From: Anadara kagoshimensis
Lineage: Eukaryota; Mollusca; Bivalvia; Arcoida; Arcidae
Direction of reading: 5' to 3'
DNA: 64,000 bases
Assembly: GCA_021292105.1 (NCBI GenBank)
Contig: CM037870.1
Coordinates: 62,026,167-62,090,166, forward strand
Shown here piece by piece: positions 37,301-50,700 of the stretch. The notes under the pieces were generated by a model, which was given only the letters and a program-made list of their open reading frames with translations, had not been told where the DNA came from and did no database searches. The translations under genes were made by a program, and so were the position numbers. How positions within the stretch are numbered: the stretch's first letter is position 1; every line of letters starts with the position of its first letter.

Positions 37301-40300
37301 ATATTAACTGACCCAAGATTTTCCAAAGCTACAGGTTTTCACTTATGAAAAACATTAAATTGTAATTAACAAGTTATAACTGAAATGGAATACTATTTCA
37401 AAAAAGTCACCTTAATGAACCTCTAATGGGAATTCCCCAACCATGTACATGATCAAAATACAAATAACCAATAACACATCTACTCTGCCAAAAACTGTTC
37501 CTATGAAGTTTTATAAAGATGTGTTAAATAGCTTTTAAAAAGTGGCAGACAAAATGTTGCCAGAAGAAATGGAGTAAACACAATGTCCCCCACCCCACTT
37601 TGTTTGGGGGATAATTTTGTTACCTCGTCATCTTGGGCGTCAGGATCAGATTTATGTTCCATCAACACAGACATACAGTTAACAAAACCACCATAAGCTG
37701 CACATTGTAACGGCATTCTCCTACAGAAACAAAATCCAAAAATATTCATATACTATTAACTATGAAATTTTAGCGGCAGTTTTAGTTTAGCTCTTTTGGC
37801 AGTCAGATCTTTCCACTAAAATAAAACTGTGATAAAATTACCTATAAAGGACTTTAAGTACAAACAAATAGTTGGTGCACTAAAATAAAGACGGGCCAAT
37901 CACCTTTATTGAGGAAAATTGCTAGGAGTCTGCGCTAATATAAAAGGATTTATAATATATAAATGTTGTAGCATGAATACAGTAATAAAAAGGCAGAGTA
38001 TGCAGTTTTTATAAAAAACATGTCAGAAAATTAAATGTTATTAATGTTGTCCCCAAAATACCCAAATTACATGAGTTTGAAAACAATAACTGACAAACTT
38101 CCTACCACTTACCATCCTAAGTGGGATTCAAACCTAGGCAGTGATTAGTTACTGTGATCTGTATACTCGGCCATCTAGGCACCAACAAACATGTTAGAGA
38201 TAATAAATATGTGTAATGTCTGTCCCTTTAAATATTAAGTTTATACGATCATGAACTCACCCAGAATAATCCTTGACATTAGGATCAACACCATACTTAA
38301 TCAAAGTTTGACATATATAGGCATGGCCTCCCAATGCAGCCCTGTAAATATAAACACATATCATATGTTTATTTTTAACTGTTTGATAAAAATAGCATGA
38401 ATAAAAAGTTACATTTTTGCATAAACAATGTAACAAACAAGTGTTTTTATTTTGATTATCATTTCAATGAACAATATTTTATATTTCTGAAGGAAATATA
38501 CATACCAGTGTAGGGGTGATCTCCCCTTTTGATCTAAGACATCTACTCTTGCACCAAAATCAATAAGAGCCTGAACAACATCAGTGTGGCCCATCTCACA
38601 GGCCCGGAACAATGGGGTATGTTTAGCATTATCTGCGGCATCAATCTGGGCACCATGATCTAGCAGAAGTTTTACAGTGGAAGCATGACCTGAGAAAGCA
38701 GCAGCATGAAGAGCTAAAAATAGATAAAAGAACATAAATAGAAAATTGTCATATGATGACTTAAGTTTTAATATATTAAACACAAATTTACAATGCAGAC
38801 AAAAACTGTTAACAGGATGGGTGATGGTATTGAAATGTAAATGCATTTGAACTGGATTGGAAATCATATTATAAAATTCTAAAGGATTATAGTACAACTT
38901 GTTGTATCTCCAGACTGAACTGGATTGTTCATTTTGTTTATTTGGATTCAGCAAGTAATTTTAAGATCAAAGTTTAAATGACATATATTATATTATTCAG
39001 AAATTGATAATTGTGATAGAAATAAGATTCTTAAAATCAAATAATGGTCTATCCATTCAATTCTTCTGCCTGACACATGCCACAAGGTGTTCAAGTAGCA
39101 TTTTCATATAGGGCTACATTTTCAAAAACATTCCTCTAAAACACCACAACACCAATATTTCTGCATTTATGTAATGTTAAACTAATCCACTAAGACCTTT
39201 ACAATGGGGTCATTTGGCAAATTAAGAGAAAATGGCTGCATGGCTCCTTATAGAATGAACACTGGTAAAATATTATAATTAATTTACCTGATCCCCCGTT
39301 TTTATCAACTTGTTGAATATCAACATTATGTTTTAGGAATATCTGTATGACCTCATCAGCACCTTTACCCGCAGACCACATAAATGCTGTTCGTCCATCA
39401 ACATCTGTCTCATCAGTGACATTTTTTCGAGAAAGAAAAACCTGAACTGTGTCCTAAACAAAAGTATGTAGACAGTGCAATTATAGATTACAAACAGTAC
39501 TAAAAATAGTTTAATCAAAGTAATGGCAGTGCTGACAGCAGATTACAAACTACATTCTACAATGACGTTTTATGCCCCAATCAAGTTTCTTTCACTTATA
39601 TCAAGGCGATCAGTTCTTGATTTTGGAGGAAACTGGAGTACTTAGAGAAAACCATTGGCCTTGAACAAGTAAATTGACAAATATTCTTACACTAGGATCT
39701 GCCAAACCTAGGTGGAAAGAAGTGCTATGACCCATAAGTCTATTCTTTTGATAACTTGGCCACTTCAACTAATAGAGTAAAGTCACAAAGGAAAATACTT
39801 ACTTTACTTTGTAGTAAACAGAGGTCAGACTCACAGCATTGAGATGTATTGTGTGCTGCATTACAAAGTTGAAGCAAGTCTGATTTCAGGAATAAATAGT
39901 AGTGGAGTAATGGAGTTTTTTCATCTCAGTCACAATTGTTTGGCTTACATCAAGGCAGTCAGTTCAGGTATAGCAGAGGAAACCAGACTGCCCAAAGGAA
40001 ACCACCAACCTCAAGTGAACTTAAAAATATTTTAGTGTGTATGTGTGTGTAGATGGTTGTATGGTCAAAATGTATTGTTCATTTGTGTAATATATGTATA
40101 TTTATATGTTCCAAACAGCAAATAAAAAATTGTGAAAAAAATGTTAAGTGAACTGACAAACTTTCTAATACTAGGATCTGCTCCAAGTTGGATTAAAACA
40201 TTGGTGGTTAGAGGCACTGTGATCCATAAAACATATCAACATTTTATAATGTATTAGATAAACTTACACTGAAATTATTCTGTGCAGCATAATGTAAGGG

Positions 40301-43300
40301 TGTAGCACCATTTGAGTCTGAGCTGGCATAATCAGCTCCATTATCCAGCAGTAGTCCAACAATCTTAGAATGTCCTGAATAAAATTTATAAAAAGAAAAC
40401 AAATCTAGATTAGTTAGTCAGGTGTACAGTCAAACCTGTCCATTAAGGCCACCTAAGGAAACCAGTAAAATCAGTCTTTATGGACAGGTGGTCCTTATAT
40501 ACAAGTTCAAATAACATGAATAAAAGACAATTGGGATAAAATTTTCTGACCTTTAAAAATGGGTGTCAATAATATAGAGGTTTCCTTTAAGGAATGTTTG
40601 ACTGTATTTTATCAGCATCAAGACTTGTTCATGTTATGCAATGATTGAAGAAGTGGAAGTTCTCAGATAGAAACTCAAGCTTTCACAAGCCAACTGAAAA
40701 CTTTTTTTCCCATTAAAATCTCCCCAAGGATAGATAATGAAACCTAGGCATTCCAAAGCGATGTAATCCACAGGTCAGTACATGTACTTTAACACACTTG
40801 GCCAATGATAATGAGGACACAAAATGGTAAAATATGCAAATATTTATATGTCATCAGTGCAGTGCACCACAATAGACTATTTTATTTTTAAACTTCATCA
40901 AGTTTCCCAAAAGTGGGATCTCACAACCCAAATTCTTCGGGTTGACTTTTTGGCCTACAAATCGCTTCTGAGGATTACTGCAGACATGTAAAAACAGATG
41001 TATATGTGTAATTTTTTGTGATTTTTCATTTTCCATTCATTCAAGTATCAACATCATCTTCACTAACTTTCATAGTTTCATAAAAAAAGTAGGGTTGTCA
41101 TAACTTTCGAGTCATCTAGATCAAACTAGGGTCATAACTTTTGGGTCATCTAGGTCAAACTTACCTAACACAGCTGCCCAGTGTAAAGGAGTTCTAAACA
41201 TATTGTCTAAAGCTGACACATTACAGTTTTCTACAGAGGTCTGAAATAAAAAAAATAACAAGTAATAACTGAAATGCCATTTTAAAAATGCCCCCAAACA
41301 CTATCAAATTCCCTACCATGTCCACAATCCACCAATGACTGTTCCTGTGGATTTAAGTTTCATAAAGATCTGTTAAATAGATTTCAAGAAAAGTGGTGAA
41401 CAAAATGTTTATGGAAGAAATGAAGTAAACAATATATGTCCCCTACTTCTATTGGTGACAAAACAAGTTAGCAAACATATACGTCAACATCACAAAATGT
41501 TGAAAAAAACAAGAGGCCCAATAGGGCCTGTACTGTTCACCTGGGCCGTTAACAGCACAAAAACACAATAAATACTACATTTAAGGAGAAATAACTCTGA
41601 TGTGGATATTTAGATATTTATGAAACTTGCTACTCACATCTGTGACCTTGACCTTCAAACCAATGACCATAATCTATATATTAAAATGATCATTGCATCA
41701 ATACCAACAATATTCTAATATACATGCCTATAAAAAAAGTTCATAGTTTTCGAGATAATGAATCTTTTTGGTATTGTTTTGCAACCGTGACCTTTGGACC
41801 CATGACCTTTCTCTGTACATCAAAATGATTGTTGTATCAATACCTACAACATTCTAATATACATGCCTATACAAAAAGTTTATAATTTTCAAGATAATGA
41901 ACCATTTCAGTATTCTTTTGAAACTGTGACCTTGACCTTTGAACCAATGACCTTAATCTATATATCAAAATGATCATTACATCAATACCAACAATATTCC
42001 AATGTACATGCCTATACAAAAAATTTATAGTTTTCAAGATAATTAACCATTTTGATATTGATTTGCTACTGTGACCTTGACCTTTAGACCCATGACCTTT
42101 TTCTATACATCAAAATGATCAAGATAATGAACCATTTCAGTATTCTTTTGCATCTGTGACCTTTACCTTTGAACCAATGACCATAATCTATATATCAAAA
42201 TGATCATTACATCAATACCAACAATATTCCAATGTACATGCCTATACAAAAAGTTTATAGTTTTCAAGATAATTAACCATTTTGGTATTGATTTGCTACT
42301 GTGACCTTGACCTTTAGACCCATGACCTTTTTCTATACATCAAAATGATCGTTGTATCAATACCTACAACATTCTAATATACATGCCTATACAAAAAGTT
42401 AATAGTTTTCAAGATAATGGACCATTTCAGTATTCTTTCGCATCTGTCAACTTGACCTTTGAACCAATGACCTTAATCTATATATCAAAATGATTTTTAC
42501 ATCAATACCAACAATATTCCAATGTACATGCCTATACAAAAAGTTTATAGTTTTCAAGATAATTAATCCTTTTGGTGTTGATTTGCTACCGTGACCTTGA
42601 CCTTTGGACTTATGACCTTTTTCTATACATCAAAATGATCGTTGTATCAATACCTACAACATTCTAATATACACGCTTATACAAAAAGTTCATAGTTTTC
42701 AAGATAATGAACCATTTCAGTATTCTTTCGCATCTGTGACCTTGACCTTTGAACCAATGACCATAATCTATATATCAAAATGACCGTTACATCAAAACCA
42801 ACAACATTCCAATATACATGCCTATACAAAAAGTTTATAGTTTTCGAGATAATTAACCATTTTGGTATTGTTTTGCTACTGTGACCTTGACCTTTGGACC
42901 AATGACCTTTTTCTATACATCAAAATGATCGTTGTATCAATACCTACAACATTCTAATATACATGCTTATACAAAAAGTTAATAGTTTTCAAGATAATGG
43001 ACCATTTCAGTATTCTTTCACATCTGTGACCTTGACCTTTGAACCAATGACCTTAATCTATATATCAAAATGATTGTTACATCAAAACAAACAACATTCC
43101 AATATACATGCCTATACAAAAAGTTTATACTTTTCGAGATAATGAACCTTTTTGGTATTGTTTTGCTACTGTGACCTTGACCTTTGGACCTATGACCTTT
43201 TTCTACGTTGTATCAATACCTACAACATTCTAAGATACATGCTTATACAAAAAGTTCATAGTTTTCAAGATAATGGACCATTTCAGTATTCTTTCGCATC

Positions 43301-44711
43301 TGTGACCTTGACCTTTGAACCAATGACCTTAATCTATATATCAAAATGATCATTACATCAAAACCAACAACATTCCAATATACATGCCTAACAAAAAGTT
43401 TAGTTTTCGAGATAATTAACCATTTTGGCATTGTTTTGCTACTGTGACCTTGACCTTTGGACCCATGACCTTTTTCTATACATCAAAATGACCGTTGTAT
43501 CAATACCTACAACATTCTAATATACATGCCTATATAAAAAGTTTATAGTTTTCAAGATAAAGAAACATTTAGGTATTGTTTTGCAACTGTGACCTTGACC
43601 TTTGAACCAATGACCTTTATCTATATATCAAAATGATTGTTACCTCAATACCAACAATATTTTAATTTACATGCCTATATAAAAAGTTTAGTTTTCCAGA
43701 TAATAATAAATAATATTAAAAAGGTAAAAAATTAAGTCATGACCTTCATAATTGACCTTGACACCATTTTGAAGGTAATTACAAGAATATGTCAAAACTG
43801 AAAACCCCATGTCATTATCTGGTCATATAGTCAAGTTTTAACAATTTAAAGCTATTTTACGATTTTTTCAAACTTAAACGCAAAAACGCGTAACCTATTT
43901 TTTGTCCGAATTTCAAAAAATGAACAAACTATAGGCTTAAGACCCTAGAGAAGCCAAACATCACATCAGATTTTTTCTCCAATCAATAATTTCGGAGAAG
44001 AAGATTTTTTAAGATTTTTGCACCACTAGGTCACCTTGACCTAGTTATGGTAGCCATGGCAACGCCATGAACAAATCTGAATTGCACCGGCCCATATATA
44101 CTTCTTACCAAGTTTCATTGAAATCTGTCCAGTAGTTTCAGAGGAGAAGTGGAAAATGTGTGTTAACGACGCACGCATGCACGCACGCACACATTCACAC
44201 ACGCATGCACATACACACGCTGCGCTATGCCATAAGCTCACATGACCTATGGTCAGGTGAGCTAAAAATCAGTTTCTAAGCTGAATACCTTTGGGACCAG
44301 AGGCTACAGTAGTCGAGTGGCTAAAACATTAGCCCTAAAAACCAAAGGTGTCTCATCACTGTTTGTGTGGGTGTGACCAGTAAAAAGAGATTTTTCTTTT
44401 CATTGGCCTTTATTAGTTGGCTAGGTACCAACATAAAGGACTAAGTGGTCTGTGGTGTTTATCTGAGACATTTATCCTTGCAATTTATAAGGAAAATTGT
44501 CTCTTGGCAAACACATGAAAAATTGCTGATGCGACATAAATTTAAGCAGGAATATTTGTTGTTATTATAATGGGACTGTCATTACTGGACATGGTCATAC
44601 CAGAACTAAAAAAAGGGTAAAAACTCTCCATCATTTTGAGAATATTTAATAAGATCTTAAAACTAGTTAAAAAGTAATGTTCCTTATCATTTTTGTCATA
44701 TAGGCATGAAA

Positions 44712-44785
<74 letters not shown>

Positions 44786-47700
44786 CAAATCTCATGCTTA
44801 TTTCAAGCTTATGTCCCTTATATTTCTTTTCATGTATACATGAAAATTAATACAATTTTTCTTTTTTTTATTTAAAATTTCATAACACTGTATATAAAAA
44901 TGTAAATGTTTCCTTCAGATGTGATGCTTTACATTAAATGTAAATGTTTCCTTCAGATGTGATGCTTTACATTAAATGTAAATGTTTCCTTCAGATGTGG
45001 TGCTTTACATTAAATGTAAATGTTTCCTTCAGATGTGATGCTTTACATTAAATGTAAATGTTTCCTTCAGATGTGATGCTTTACATTAAATGTAAATGTT
45101 TCCTTCAGATGTGATGCTTTACATTAAATGTAAATGTTTCCTTCAGATGTGGTGCTTTACATTAAATGTAAATGTTTCCTTTAGATGTGATGCTTTACAT
45201 TAAATGTTAATGTTTCCTTCAGATGTGATGCTTTACATTAAATGTAAATGTTTCCTTCAGATGTGATGCTTTACATTTTCAAACCATAAGGATGAAAACA
45301 GATGCTACATTAAATATTATTTTTTATCAATGTCAAATTTTGTTGTACCTCAATGTTTATAACATTTTATAATGAAAGCATGACCTTCAGACACAATGTT
45401 TTCAATTTTTTTCTACCAAATAACAATGAAAATTGATGCCAAATTTTGCTTTCATATTTTAGTCTTGCTCTATATATGAAAATCTAATTTTGATTTTCAG
45501 ACGTGTTGCTTTACATTTTCCAAACCAAACATAACTATGAATACTGATAGTTTTTTTTTAATTTTATTCTAGCTCAATATTTAAATATGAAAGTGTGACC
45601 ATAAGAAGTGATGCTTTTCACATTTTCTACCAAACAAACCATGATACTGATGCCACATAATTGAAAAAATATCAAATTTTATTCTCACTTCATACTAAAA
45701 TCTAATTTTGATCTCAAGATGTAATGCTTTACATTATTAAAATCAAATATAAGTAAGATTACTGATATTGATTTTTTCAAATTTTATTCTAGCTCAATAT
45801 GTACGGTAAATATGATACTGTGACCATAAAAAGTGACGCTTTTCATATTTTCTACAAAAAAAAAAAAAAAAAAAAAAAAACCCATGAAAACTGATGCCAT
45901 ATAATTGAAAAAATATCAAATTTTATTCTCACTTCATACTAAAATCTAATTTTGATCTTCAGATGCGATGCTTTACATTATTAAAATCAAATATACCGTA
46001 AGTAAGATTACTGATAATGCTTTTTTACAAATTTTGTTCTAGCTCTAAATATGATACTGTGACCATAAGAGAGGATTTTCTTTCACGTTTTCTACCAAAT
46101 ATGCATGAAAACTGATGCCACATTGTTTTTTAATGACAAATTCCATTAACATTTGATATCTAAAAATATAGGTGTGGATTTAATATGTGATGTTTTTCTC
46201 TTCTTCTTTCTACCAAAAAAGAATGAATACTGATGCCATATTGCTTCTTATTATATAGCAATATATGCCTCACATAGAAATTAAACGATAAATCCCGAGG
46301 TGTTAGCGTGCAATATATACCGATATTTGCACGCTAACTTTGTTCCAGTTCAATGTTTCCCGAATCAATTTTTTCATGTTGCACGCGTTGTCACATGATG
46401 CTGTCGTTTATGATGTCATACGATTGTTGTTGACGTCATCACTGTGTTTGTTTGTCATATTGCACTAGTTCTTATATCTATTTACAAGAACTACTGTAGT
46501 TCTTTAAATAGTAGAATAGGTAATTTATGGCTACAAAAAATCTAAATTTCAATATCATAAAGAAAGATCTGTGAAATTATATTCAATACTAAAATACCTT
46601 TAAAGAAAAAATGCTTATAGACTTTTGATAATTGTATACAATTCTGGGTATAGAGAAAAAATGAACGCTGTACAAAATACTTAGTCTGCAACGAAGTCAC
46701 ATAACACCCAAATGTACCTCTTATTTATACACATACCCCAAATGATGTCACATGTATATATATAGGTTACATAGAATCACACCTGTAAAAGGTGTTCAAC
46801 AGGTATGTTGATTATTTTAAGAGGGGTAAGCTCAAAACATAAAATTTGCATATGGGGCACTAAAGGTTATCTTCATAGTAAAAAAGATCTGTAAGAGACC
46901 ACATTTTCCTCTATATAGCAGAAAACGTAAGACTTAATATTTTGGAATTATGTCAAATTTAGAAAGGAATTTTGATTGTATACCACTTTTAATTATCTGA
47001 TTTTTGATATGAATTCACAGAAACTTTTTATTGCAACAAATGATCTATTCTACTATATAAAGAACCACAGTAGCGTAATATTTACGTATTGCACAACAAA
47101 ATGGTATTTTACATGTAATACTTGACAGAAGTAAACGAAATTTATTTTGCTATATAATAAAAGGGTGATTGAACTGATATTGTGAATTATTATATAGCAA
47201 TATATGCTTCGCATAGAAATAAACGTTAAATCCCGAGGTGTTAGCGTGCAATATATACCGATATTTGCATGCTAACTTTGTTCCAGTCCGATGTTTCCCA
47301 AATAATTTTTTTCATATTGCACGTTTTGTCACATGACGCTGTCGTTTATGACGTCACACCATTGTTGTCGACATCATGGTTGTGTTGTTTTGTCATATTG
47401 CACTAGTTCTTATATCCATTTACAAGAACTAGTGTAATATTTATGTATTGTACAACAAAATGGTATTTTACATGAAATACTTGACAGAAGTAAACGAAAT
47501 TGATCTTGCTATATAGTAAAAGGGTTACTGAACTGATATTGTGAAATATTGTCCCTCGTTGACTCGACATTTGCAAATGTTGAATCAACTCGGGACAATA
47601 TTTCATAATATCAGTTCAATCACCCTATAATATTGTACGAAAAAATGGTATTTAAGATAAAATACTTGACTGAAGTAAACCAAATTTATTTTGCTATATG

Positions 47701-50700
47701 ATAAAAGGGTTATTGAACTGACACGCAAGCTCATGCAAATGTCGAGTCAACTCGGGACAATATTTCACAATATCAATTCAATAACCCTATATTCTCCAAT
47801 CTCAAATTTTATTCTCGTTCAATATTTTAAAATTGATTAAAACTGCTATGTTCTACAGTTATATTGTTGTAATTTCGTCAGGTTTTCTCCCTTGTAATCA
47901 GAACAGAGCACACAGAATTATGATGCAGATTATGCAATTTGCATGTGCTTCACTGTCCTTTATCACCTCATAAACAACAAAACACACTGAGTCAATTCTT
48001 AAATGAAACTGTGACCTTAAGATGTGATGCTTTTAATTTCTTTCTACCAAATGAATATAAATTCCAATACCATATTGTTGTTTTTTCAATGAAAAATATT
48101 TTTACTCAGAATGTTGGTGCTTAAGATGTAATGTTTTACATTTTTTGTTAGATAAGCATGAAATTAGATGCCATGTTATTCTTAAATTCTTTAATCTTTT
48201 TCATCAAAGAAAACCTAAGTACAGCCTAGTGATGTCTTAAGACTAATTTTATATGAAATAATCTGTTAAAAAAACCAACAGAAAATGTCGAGGCGGAAAC
48301 TGAAATTACTGATAATACTGTTTTTATATTACCTATAAATAACCATTTCTATGTCCCTTAACCAAGCTAAAACGGCTTCAAACTAATGACTAATGACTGT
48401 CAGACAAGGAAGCAATATCTGAAATTTTCATGATAGGTGAGGTGGCATAATTATGGAGGGGCTTTATAGCAATATCTGAAATTTTCACGATAGGTGAGGT
48501 GGCATAATTATGGTGGGGCTTTATAGCAATATCTGAAATTTTCATGATAGGTGAGGTGGCATAATTATGGTGGGGCTTTATAGCAATATCTGAAATTTTC
48601 ATGACAGGTGAGGTAGCATAATTATGGAGGGGCTTTATAGCAATATCTGAAATTTTCATGATAGGTGAGGTAGCATAATTATGGAGGGGCTTTATAGCAA
48701 TATCTGAAATTTTCATGATAGGTGAGGTGGCATAATTATGGTGGGGCTTTATAGCAATATCTGAAATTTTCATGATAGGTGAGGTGGCATAATTATGGTG
48801 GGGCTTTATAGCAATATCTGAAATTTTCATGACAGGTGAGGTAGCATAATTATGGAGGGGCTTTATAGCAATATCTGAAATTTTCATGATAGGTGAGGTA
48901 GCATAATTATGGAGGGGCTTTATAGCAATATCTGAAATTTTCATGATAGGTGAGGTGGCATAATTATGGTGAGGCTTTATAGCAATATCTGAAATGTTCA
49001 TGATAGGTGAGGTGGCATAATTATGGAAGGGCTTTATAGTGATATCTGAAATTTTCATGATAGGTGAGGTGGCATAATTATGGAGGGGCTTTATAGTGAT
49101 ATCTGAAATTTTCATGATAGGTGAGGTGGCATAATTATGGTGGGGCTTTATAGTGATATCTGAAATTTTCATGATAGGTGAGGTGGCATAATTATGGAGG
49201 GGCTTTATAGTGATATCTGAAATTTTCATGATAGGTGAGGTAGCATAATTATGGAGGGGCTTTATAGCAATATCTGAAATTTTCATGATAGGTGAGGTGG
49301 CATAATTATGGAGGGGCTTTATAGTGATATCTGAAATTTTCATGATAGGTGAGGTGGCATAATTATAGAGGGGCTTTATAGCAATATCTGAAATTTTCAT
49401 GATAGGTGAGGTGGCATAATTATGAAGGGTTTTATAGCAATATCTGAAATTTTCATGATAGGTGAGGTGACATAATTATGGAGGGGCTTTATGTTGTTAT
49501 GTTGAAACAATGTTGTTCATTGTAAAATTTTATTTTCTTGACAACGTTAACACAAATTCAAATTATGACTAGCGATAAGTGAGGTGACAACATTATGGAG
49601 AGGCATTATAACAAAGTTTTACTGTATCTCCTGTCATACTGGCATGAAAATTGTTGTAATTTTATTTTTCTTTAATTTCAAGTTTCATTAACACTCAGTA
49701 TTTTAAAATGCATTTAGGACATTCAGACGTGATGCTTTTCTACCAAATACGCATAAAAACTGAAACAATGTTGTTCAATGTCAAATGTTATTCTCACTCA
49801 ATATTTAAAAATAAAAGTATGACCTTCAGATGTGATGCTTTACATTTTTCTATTAGATAAGCACGAAATCAGATGCCATGTTATTTTTATTTTAATTCTA
49901 AATTCTTTTCATCAAAGAAAATCTAATTACAACTTTTCAATGTCTATGAAATTTTTTATGAAATAATTAGAATCTAACTGTCTGTAAAAAAAAAAGAAAA
50001 TGAGGTCGATTTTGAAATTATAGATAATTCTGTTATAATGTTACATATAAGATAATCATCTCTAAGTCCCTAAAATATCACTTAACGAGGTTAACGAGGT
50101 TGATATTCTTCACTAAGAGATATCATTGACATAAGAATATCTATATCAAAGGAATAAAAAAAAATAATGACTGACAGCTAGTACCGGTATGTTATAATGG
50201 TCAGGTAAACATCAAACAATTGCCATGGGAACACTGTAATTATTTTTCAAAAATCACACAAATTTTAAAAAATACCTGGGGTTTTAAAAAGTCATTTTCA
50301 GGGGAAAAAAAGCATGAGTAGCAGACTGATTAAAATTTATGTGCATCCTTATATTAAAAAGTAACAAAAAGCCATTTTCAGGAAAAAACATCAATAACTG
50401 ACTGATTGAAATTTAAAACGTTGCTCCAAATATCTTGATATAGTAAGCTAGTAATTACAGGTATAAATCTACAAAGTAAAGTAATGGTGTTTTACTATTT
50501 ATATAAAGGAAGTCAGTTCTGGAGTGGTGGAAGAAACCAGAGTCACTCCCACATCACTAATGTCTAACCCCAAAATAAACCAATCCCACATCACTAATGT
50601 CTAATCCTAAAATAAACCACAGTTCTTTGACAAACAAACTGTCAAGTCATCTCACACTAGTTAATACCTCAGTGGATTCGAACCTAAACGTTGAGAGCTA

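Noticed and set aside
38409..38954. 181-codon frame as an intronless ankyrin gene
   Set aside because: Only 38506-38713 is coding. The rest is intron on both sides, as the phase-matched neighbours show.
44041..44241. 66-codon Cys/Arg-rich minus frame
   Set aside because: Comes from the ACGCACGCATGCACG microsatellite and 3' part of the GACCTTGACC element.
48390..49400. 336-codon minus-strand open frame as a gene
   Set aside because: Product of the 57-bp array period. Nothing outside the repeat is coding. Kept only as a low-priority finding.
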